Of a stretch of DNA of 6,882 bases, positions 1 through 4,705 are shown in pieces. Numbering within the stretch: position 1 is the stretch's first letter; every line of letters starts with the position of its first letter. The notes below the pieces were generated by a model. That model did no database searches. It was not told the origin of the DNA and was given only the letters and a program-made list of their open reading frames with translations. The position numbers and the translations under genes are program-made. Origin of the DNA: Bacillota bacterium (GTDB lineage Bacteria; Bacillota; Clostridia; Peptostreptococcales; Acidaminobacteraceae); the NCBI GenBank assembly GCA_023443345.1, contig JAEZUZ010000087.1, forward strand, positions 1 to 6,882, read 5' to 3'.

Positions 1-1028
1 AACATATTATTTACTTTAAAACTGAATTCTCTAGCAAATTTTACATCTTTATTGTGAGAATTATAGAATTCCAAATTATCTAATTTTTTATATTTATTTA
101 GAAGATTTCTTCCTTTTTCATTAAAAGCAAGAGGCCTTAAGTAAGTTGTTCTAAGGAGCCTTTTTGCATTCTTGTTATCTATATTTAGGTAAATAGATAT
201 CATAGCTCTTCTTATTTGTCCAAGAGAAAAATTTCTAGAAGCTGTATTCTCTATAAATTCATCTATTGTATTAGAACAAAGAGCTGCATTTTTCATTCTA
301 TTAACAAGGGAAGGAGTTAGATTGTAAATATCATCTAAATTGTCAAAAATTAGCTTATTTGCAATGCTTGTATATAAATCATCTAAAAATAAATACGAGT
401 TGTCTGATTTATTTTTATAAAGTTCATTTCTAATTGCCATTGCACTTGGAAATTCACTGGAAATTTTAATGTCGTTGTATTTACTTCCATATCTCTTAAC
501 TGCATATATTTCTATATCTTTATTTAAGTAATTTATATAGCAAGCAGCTAGCATATCATTGGATTCTAAATTTAAATCCCCATATGTTTTTTCAATTGCA
601 AGCTTTTTAGCTGTTGAATATGAATGACCATTTTTGAGATTTTTATTAAAAAGTTCTCTATATTCTTCTTCATTAAATAGAATTTTTGAAGCTCTTTTTA
701 ATTCTTTAATATCTGCTATTTCTGAACCAAAAGACAGGACATCAATCTTTAAAGCATTAAAAATCTCTATTGCTCCTTTTGCAAATTTTTCAGCTGAAGA
801 AATGCAAAATATTGTAGGAAGTTCAAGTATGAGATCTATGTCATTTTTTATTGCATAATTAGCTCTATCAAACTTATCTCTTATTGCAATTTCGCCTCTT
901 TGTACAAAATCGCCACTCATAAGGCATACTATGTTAGAATCTTTGAATTTATTTCTAATTGAATCTATCTGATATTTATGCCCCTTATGAAATGGATTAT
1001 ATTCGCAAACAATTCCTATCGTCTTCAT
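1..1028 (-). CDS. tmcAL: tRNA(Met) cytidine acetate ligase TmcAL, C-terminus cut off by window edge
   Basis: My translation of the minus strand is open from ATG at 1028-1026 to base 3 (342 codons). It starts MKTIGIVCEYNPFHKGHKYQ, with the nucleotidyltransferase HxGH motif at H14-K-G-H17. The family motif SGDFVQRGE is at 38-46, a LELP block at 68-71, and FPSAMAIR at 193-200. These identify the YlbM/DUF795 family. Members use acetate and ATP, through an acetyl-adenylate, to form N4-acetylcytidine at the wobble position of elongator tRNA(Met) in the cytoplasm. Homologues are about 400 residues, so some 60 C-terminal residues lie beyond the window. A good ribosome site (AAGGAAG on the minus strand, 1038-1032) supports the start. 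The family usually has a proline after QRGE; here it is isoleucine (I47). The gene diverges from ackA. Identity is secure; activity is inferred from the family. Confidence 0.95.
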   Translation of the reverse strand, partial: MKTIGIVCEYNPFHKGHKYQIDSIRNKFKDSNIVCLMSGDFVQRGEIAIRDKFDRANYAIKNDIDLILELPTIFCISSAEKFAKGAIEIFNALKIDVLSFGSEIADIKELKRASKILFNEEEYRELFNKNLKNGHSYSTAKKLAIEKTYGDLNLESNDMLAACYINYLNKDIEIYAVKRYGSKYNDIKISSEFPSAMAIRNELYKNKSDNSYLFLDDLYTSIANKLIFDNLDDIYNLTPSLVNRMKNAALCSNTIDEFIENTASRNFSLGQIRRAMISIYLNIDNKNAKRLLRTTYLRPLAFNEKGRNLLNKYKKLDNLEFYNSHNKDVKFAREFSFKVNNM

Positions 1029-1039
1029 AGTCTTCCTTG

Positions 1040-1048
1040 TGTTATAAT
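1040..1048 (+). promoter_or_regulatory. Extended -10 promoter for ackA
   Basis: TGTTATAAT is a perfect TGnTATAAT extended -10 with the full consensus TATAAT at 1043-1048. The expected start site is near 1055, giving a leader of about 35 nt before the ackA ATG. I see no convincing -35 upstream, where the sequence is the 5' end of tmcAL. It is the only good plus-strand promoter in the short intergenic region. Confidence 0.62.
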
Positions 1049-1058
1049 AGTTATAAGT

Positions 1059-1067
1059 ATTATATCA
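1059..1067 (-). promoter_or_regulatory. Extended -10 promoter for tmcAL
   Basis: Read on the minus strand, this is TGATATAAT, a perfect TGnTATAAT extended -10. Transcription would begin near 1052, giving a leader of about 24 nt that contains the tmcAL ribosome site. No TTGACA-like -35 is visible at the expected place, which would fall in the ackA ribosome site and start codon; extended -10 promoters can work without one. It faces the ackA promoter, with the two -10 hexamers 10 bp apart. Confidence 0.6.
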
Positions 1068-1089
1068 TTAAATTTGTATAGGAGGATTT

Positions 1090-2280
1090 ATGAAAATTCT
1101 AGTTATTAATTGTGGATCTTCTTCATTGAAGTTTCAGTTATTAAATATGAATGATCAAAGTGAAATTGCAAAGGGCTTAGTTGAGAGAATAGGGATCAAC
1201 GGCAGCCAGATGGTTCTTAAATATGATGATAAAAAACATACAGTTACAGAACCTATGAAAGATCATAACGAAGCATTAAAGATAGTATTAAATGAAATTG
1301 CAAGTAAAGAGCATGGACTTATATCTTCTCTTGATGAAATAGATGCAGTAGGCCATAGGGTTGTACATGGTGGTGAATACTATAGTGAATCTGTATTAAT
1401 AGATGAAGATGTATTAGATAAAATAGAGCTTTGCAATGAGTTAGCACCCCTTCACAATCCAGCTAATTTAATGGGAATCAGAGCTATTGAAACACTTATG
1501 CCAAATGTAAAAAATGTTGCAGTTTTTGATACAGCTTTCCATCAGACTATGGAAAAACCTGCTTATATCTATCCGATTCCTTATGAGTATTATGAAAAGC
1601 ACTCTGTTAGAAGATATGGTTTCCATGGAACAAGCCATAAATATGTAAGTCAAAAGACTGCAGAATTTTTAGGAAAAGATATAAAAGATTTAAATATAAT
1701 TACATGCCACTTAGGTAATGGTTCTTCTATCACAGCCGTAGAAAAGGGAAGAAGTATTGATACATCTATGGGATTTACTCCTCTAGAAGGTCTAGAGATG
1801 GGAACAAGATCAGGATTAATTGATCCAGCAATTGTCGCTTTTATGATGAAAAAAGAAAACTTGACAGTTGAAGAAGCTACTGACATTTTAAATAAGAAGA
1901 GTGGAGTATTAGGTGTAAGTGGACTATCAAGTGATTTTAGAGATTTAGAAGAAGCTCAGGCAACAAATGAAAGAGCTGATTTAGCACTAAAAATATTTAG
2001 AAGAGGAGCAGCTAAATTCATATCTAGTTATATGACTATGATGCACGGAGCAGATGTAGTTGTATTTACTGGCGGTATTGGAGAGAACTCATCAAGTGAT
2101 AGAAAGGCAATCATGGAATATTTTGAGTACATGGGCGTTAAAATTGATGATGAAGTAAATAATAAGACAAGAGGTAAGGCTCAGATAATTTCAACTCAAG
2201 ATTCAACTATAAAAGTTTTAGTGATGCCAACTAACGAAGAATTAGCTATTGCATTAGATACACAAAGACTAGTAAAATAG
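1090..2280 (+). CDS. ackA: Acetate kinase AckA
   Basis: This 396-residue protein has the normal length of acetate kinase, a cytoplasmic ASKHA-fold enzyme that interconverts acetate plus ATP with acetyl-phosphate plus ADP. In anaerobes it usually runs toward ATP and acetate. The N-terminal NCGSSSLKFQL (7-17) and FTGGIGENS near the C-terminal third are signatures. Residues matching the known catalytic set of the Methanosarcina enzyme are all present, numbered one lower: N7, R90, H122, D147, H179, R240 and E383. RYGFHGTSH (175-183) and LEGLEMGTRSG (232-242) are intact. The ATG has a consensus AGGAGG at 1080-1085. The usual partner pta (phosphotransacetylase) is not adjacent: upstream is divergent tmcAL and downstream is yceD. 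No clear terminator follows, so read-through into yceD is possible. Confidence 0.98.
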   Translation: MKILVINCGSSSLKFQLLNMNDQSEIAKGLVERIGINGSQMVLKYDDKKHTVTEPMKDHNEALKIVLNEIASKEHGLISSLDEIDAVGHRVVHGGEYYSESVLIDEDVLDKIELCNELAPLHNPANLMGIRAIETLMPNVKNVAVFDTAFHQTMEKPAYIYPIPYEYYEKHSVRRYGFHGTSHKYVSQKTAEFLGKDIKDLNIITCHLGNGSSITAVEKGRSIDTSMGFTPLEGLEMGTRSGLIDPAIVAFMMKKENLTVEEATDILNKKSGVLGVSGLSSDFRDLEEAQATNERADLALKIFRRGAAKFISSYMTMMHGADVVVFTGGIGENSSSDRKAIMEYFEYMGVKIDDEVNNKTRGKAQIISTQDSTIKVLVMPTNEELAIALDTQRLVK

Positions 2281-2374
2281 AGCTTGACAAATTTCTAAAA
2301 GGCTTTAAACTTTAATAGAAAATAAGATATTGGTATTTGACATTTCTGTATGATTATATTACAATTAGTCTGTT
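2281..2374. other. ackA-yceD intergenic region
   Basis: This 94-bp AT-rich spacer has no strong GC-stemmed hairpin with a T-run, so ackA seems to lack an intrinsic terminator. Its right half holds the yceD promoter. A second TTGACA at 2284-2289 has no -10 at proper spacing. The stretch 2283-2309 resembles the 5' coding end of smc (4712-4741) apart from small gaps. Confidence 0.6.
2337..2365 (+). promoter_or_regulatory. Consensus sigma-A promoter for yceD-rpmF
   Basis: A perfect -35 TTGACA (2337-2342) is followed after 17 bp by TACAAT (2360-2365), which is five of six to the -10 consensus. The expected start is near G2372, or A2375 at a longer but allowed distance. The first in-frame ATG of yceD is at 2375, so the mRNA would have a 0-3 nt leader. 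This is the best promoter match I found in the window. Confidence 0.8.
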
Positions 2375-2839
2375 ATGGAAAATATGGAATGGATTCAAGT
2401 CATTAAGGATGTATCTACTGGAAGATATCAAAAATATGATATAGATGAATACTTTGAAGTAGATCCCTTACTGCAATATCTACAACTTGAAAAAGCACAT
2501 GTTACTGGCGTTGCAAAGAAACAGGCAGATTCTGTAAATATTGAAATAAATATTAACATGCCGATTTTAGTAGAGTGCGATAGATGTCTAGAAGAAACAC
2601 AGTATCTATTTGATGAAGATGTTGAAATATTGATTGATAGACATGAGATAGAGACTTTCGACTTTAGAAAAGCTGTAGAAGATGAAATCATTCTAGCTAG
2701 ACCAATTCAAATTTTGTGTTCTCAGGATTGTTTAGGATTGTGCCCTGACTGTGCTGAAAACTTAAATGTATCAGAGTGTAAATGTAACAAAAAGCAGAAG
2801 AATTCCCCCTTTGATGTGTTGGATTCTCTGTTCGATTAA
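2375..2839 (+). CDS. yceD: YceD/DUF177 family protein (YlbN-like), linked to 23S rRNA accumulation
   Basis: This 154-residue protein belongs to the DUF177 family, which lies next to rpmF across bacteria and is associated with accumulation of large-subunit rRNA; its exact molecular role is unsettled. Visible marks are CDRCLE (C68, C71) and the C-terminal cysteine cluster CSQDCLGLCPDC (C115, C119, C123, C126), followed by C135 and C137. This pattern suggests metal binding, though I cannot show it. The N-terminal half (about 1-65) is poorly conserved. The start is uncertain: ATG at 2375 and ATG at 2384 are both in frame, an in-frame TAG lies at 2366-2368, and neither start has a Shine-Dalgarno sequence. 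The ATG at 2375 fits a leaderless transcript from the promoter just upstream. rpmF follows after 12 bp, so the two are surely cotranscribed. Confidence 0.9.
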   Translation: MENMEWIQVIKDVSTGRYQKYDIDEYFEVDPLLQYLQLEKAHVTGVAKKQADSVNIEININMPILVECDRCLEETQYLFDEDVEILIDRHEIETFDFRKAVEDEIILARPIQILCSQDCLGLCPDCAENLNVSECKCNKKQKNSPFDVLDSLFD

Positions 2840-2845
2840 AGGAGG
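2840..2845 (+). promoter_or_regulatory. Consensus ribosome binding site of rpmF
   Basis: AGGAGG begins one base after the yceD stop codon, which ends at 2839, and lies 6 nt before the rpmF ATG. It is a full match to the anti-Shine-Dalgarno, in sharp contrast to yceD, which has none. This suggests L32 is translated far more strongly than YceD from the same mRNA. Confidence 0.85.
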
Positions 2846-2851
2846 ATAATA

Positions 2852-3034
2852 ATGGCAGTACCAAAGAGAAAAACCTCAAAATCCAGAAGAGACAAAAGAC
2901 GTGCCAGCAACTTTAAAATGAAAGCACCAGGACTTATAGCTTGCCCAAATTGTGGAGAGCTTATACCATCACATATTGTTTGTCCTTTCTGTGGTCACTA
3001 CAAAGGCAAAGAAGTTATTGAAGTAGAAGAATAA
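2852..3034 (+). CDS. rpmF: 50S ribosomal protein L32 (bL32), zinc-binding form
   Basis: This is a 60-residue basic protein starting MAVPKRKTSKSRRDKRRA, the standard bL32 N-terminus that reaches into the 50S subunit. The C-terminal half carries a zinc ribbon with all four cysteines: C31-P-N-C34 and C44-P-F-C47. This is the C+ paralogue type that needs zinc, not the cysteine-free type used by some bacteria under zinc limitation. Length is normal. The upstream partner yceD and the downstream plsX are the common bacterial context. A terminator begins on the base after the stop codon. Confidence 0.98.
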   Translation: MAVPKRKTSKSRRDKRRASNFKMKAPGLIACPNCGELIPSHIVCPFCGHYKGKEVIEVEE

Positions 3035-3062
3035 CCTATAAGCTTGGCTTATAGGTTTTTTT
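3035..3062 (+). terminator. Intrinsic terminator after rpmF
   Basis: CCTATAAGC (3035-3043) pairs perfectly with GCTTATAGG (3047-3055) across a TTG loop, followed by seven T residues (3056-3062). The 9-bp stem directly abuts the rpmF stop codon (3032-3034), and only 15 bp separate the T-run from the plsX start. It should end most yceD-rpmF transcripts and make plsX depend on read-through. Confidence 0.92.
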
Positions 3063-3077
3063 CAAAAGGGGAGAAAA

Positions 3078-4049
3078 ATGATTATCGGCATTGACATAAT
3101 GGGTGGAGATAATGCACCAAATGCAATTTTAGATGCAAGTCTAAAAAGAGCTAGGCAAGAAAATAAAAATAGATATGTATTCTATCTCAAAGAAGGTATA
3201 GAAATAAGTGATTTGCCAGAAAATGTAGATTTAATATATTGTTCTGAGACTATTGAGATGGATGATACTCCAACTGTAGCAGTAAGAAGAAAAAAAGACT
3301 CCAGCATGGTAAGAGGTCTATGGGATTTAAAGGAAAAGAAAATAGATGGCTTTGTAAGTGCAGGAAGTACCGGAGCTCTTCTTGTAGGAGGGATGTTTAT
3401 TACAGGTAGATGCCCTTCAGTTAAAAGACCTGCTATTACAGGAGCATTTCCTACTAAAAAGGGATTTTCAATTATAAGTGATATAGGTGCTAATGCAGAT
3501 TGTCAACCAGAACATCTATATACTTTCTATAAAATGGCTAAGTTATATAGCCAAAGTGTCCTAAATGTTGAAAATCCAACAGTTGGATTGCTAAATATTG
3601 GCAGTGAAAAAACTAAAGGAAATGAATTAGTTAAAGATACATTTGACCTTTTTGAAGAAAAAAATGTAGAAAATTTTATTGGAAGTGTAGAAGCTAATGA
3701 AGTAATAATGGGAAAAAGTGATATAGTCATATGTGATGGATATAGCGGAAATATATTTTTAAAAACAACAGAGGGAACTATAGATTTCTTGCTTGGATCA
3801 TTAAAGGAGATATTTAAAAAATCCATTATTACAAAATTAAGTGCATTAATAATAAAAAAAGGAATATATTCTCTTAAAAGTAAAATGGATCCAAAGAGCT
3901 ATGGTGGTGCACCCATACTTGGCATTGATGGTGCTTTAGTAAAAGCCCACGGGTCTTCTAATAAAGAAGCATTCTATCAGGCAATATGTTATTTAGAAAA
4001 ATATATTTCAACAGGAATTGTAGAAAAGATAAGAAATGAAGAATTTTAA
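3078..4049 (+). CDS. plsX: Phosphate acyltransferase PlsX
   Basis: This 323-residue protein has about the usual PlsX length. The enzyme converts acyl-ACP and phosphate to acyl-phosphate, the substrate of PlsY, at the start of phosphatidic acid synthesis; it is a peripheral membrane protein. Family blocks occur in order: GIDIMGGDNAP (4-14), AVRRKKDSSM (68-77), SAGSTGALL (94-102), DIGANADCQPE (135-145), GLLNIGSEKTKGNE (170-183), CDGYSGN near 220, YGGAPILG (275-282) and KAHGSS (289-294). The usual DAMGGD reads DIMGGD here. The ribosome site is GGGGAG at 3068-3073. The gene follows a terminator with no room for its own promoter, and its last 14 bp overlap rnc. The acyl carrier protein gene that often follows plsX is absent. 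I see no clear FapR operator upstream. Confidence 0.97.
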   Translation: MIIGIDIMGGDNAPNAILDASLKRARQENKNRYVFYLKEGIEISDLPENVDLIYCSETIEMDDTPTVAVRRKKDSSMVRGLWDLKEKKIDGFVSAGSTGALLVGGMFITGRCPSVKRPAITGAFPTKKGFSIISDIGANADCQPEHLYTFYKMAKLYSQSVLNVENPTVGLLNIGSEKTKGNELVKDTFDLFEEKNVENFIGSVEANEVIMGKSDIVICDGYSGNIFLKTTEGTIDFLLGSLKEIFKKSIITKLSALIIKKGIYSLKSKMDPKSYGGAPILGIDGALVKAHGSSNKEAFYQAICYLEKYISTGIVEKIRNEEF

Positions 4050-4701
4050 AGAACATTTTTCAAAAATAGGTTTAGATATAGTAAATGAGGAATTATATTC
4101 TCAAGCTTTTATACATCCTTCCTATAAAAATGTTTTAAAAATTGATTATGATAATCAGAGGATGGAATTTTTTGGAGATGCTATCTTAGATTTAGTTGTC
4201 AGTGAATATTTATATTTTCATGAATCACGAGATGAAGGAGCTTTAACGCAGATCAGAGCATCTTTTGTAAATGAAAATATGCTATATAAATTTGCAAAGA
4301 AAATAGAATTAGATAAATTTATAAAGACAAGTAAAGGTGTAGATCCATCAAAAATATCTACAATGGCTGATGCATTTGAAGCATTTGTCTGTGCAATATA
4401 TTTAGATAGAGGATATGATGTATTAAAGAAATTTATAATTGATAATTTTGAAAAAGAATTAAAAATATCAATGCAAAATTACGATTTGAATGATTATAAG
4501 ACTAAGTTACAGGAATATCTTCAAAAAAATTCAGTAAATGATTTTAGATATGAACTTATAAATTCTAGTGGACCAGATCACAATAAGAGTTTTGAAGTAG
4601 GATTTTATGTAGAAGACAAGCTTATATCTAAAGGTATAGGAACTTCTAAAAAAAGAGCTCAGCAGGAAGCTGCTAGAGTTGCATTAAATAGATTAGGGTA
4701 G
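4036..4701 (+). CDS. rnc: Ribonuclease III
   Basis: This 221-residue protein has the full two-domain bacterial RNase III layout, an endonuclease for double-stranded RNA such as rRNA precursors. The catalytic domain (about 1-145) has the signature NQRMEFFGDAILDLVVSEYL at 40-59 and ADAFEA at 111-116. Metal ligands matching E. coli E41, D45, D114 and E117 are E44, D48, D112 and E115; E67 matches E65. Q41 stands where E. coli has E38. The C-terminal dsRNA-binding domain (about 152-221) shows KLQEYLQ, GPDHNKSF (179-186) and GIGTSKKRAQQEAA (200-213). The start lies inside plsX (14-bp overlap) with only a weak purine-rich ribosome site, so translation is probably coupled to plsX. smc begins 4 bp after the stop. 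Confidence 0.97.
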   Translation: MKNFKEHFSKIGLDIVNEELYSQAFIHPSYKNVLKIDYDNQRMEFFGDAILDLVVSEYLYFHESRDEGALTQIRASFVNENMLYKFAKKIELDKFIKTSKGVDPSKISTMADAFEAFVCAIYLDRGYDVLKKFIIDNFEKELKISMQNYDLNDYKTKLQEYLQKNSVNDFRYELINSSGPDHNKSFEVGFYVEDKLISKGIGTSKKRAQQEAARVALNRLG

Positions 4702-4705
4702 ATTA

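Larger units (their letters stand above)
1040..1067. repeat. 28-bp near-palindrome spanning both divergent promoters
   Basis: The segment is self-complementary at 24 of 28 positions and is centred on TTATAA (1051-1056). Its outer ends are the two TG dinucleotides of the opposing extended -10 elements, and the TATAAT boxes occupy its shoulders. The symmetry follows partly from having two facing TATAAT boxes, but the centre and the TG ends are also symmetric. It could be an operator or simply a compact double promoter; I cannot name a binding protein. Confidence 0.6.

Noticed and set aside
634..858. Plus-strand 74-codon open frame
   Set aside because: It lies wholly antisense to tmcAL, whose conserved motifs are in the minus-strand frame, and it has no recognisable domain or ribosome site.
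1468..1886. Minus-strand open frames within ackA
   Set aside because: They are shadows of the conserved acetate kinase frame, without ribosome sites or familiar motifs.
2284..2289. TTGACA as a second promoter upstream of yceD
   Set aside because: At 16-18 bp spacing there is no TATAAT-like hexamer; TTTAAT at 2311-2316 is 21 bp away and TTTAAA at 2304-2309 is 14 bp away.
2294..2319. Possible hairpin as an ackA terminator
   Set aside because: The arms CTAAAAG and CTTTAATAG pair imperfectly, contain little GC and are not followed by a T-run.
2976..3004. TTGTTT-17 bp-TACAAA in rpmF as the plsX promoter
   Set aside because: It matches only 3/6 and 4/6 and lies upstream of the terminator, so it would not bypass it.
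3527..3826. Minus-strand 99-codon open frame in plsX
   Set aside because: It is antisense to conserved PlsX blocks, and its composition is that expected from the complement of an AT-rich gene.
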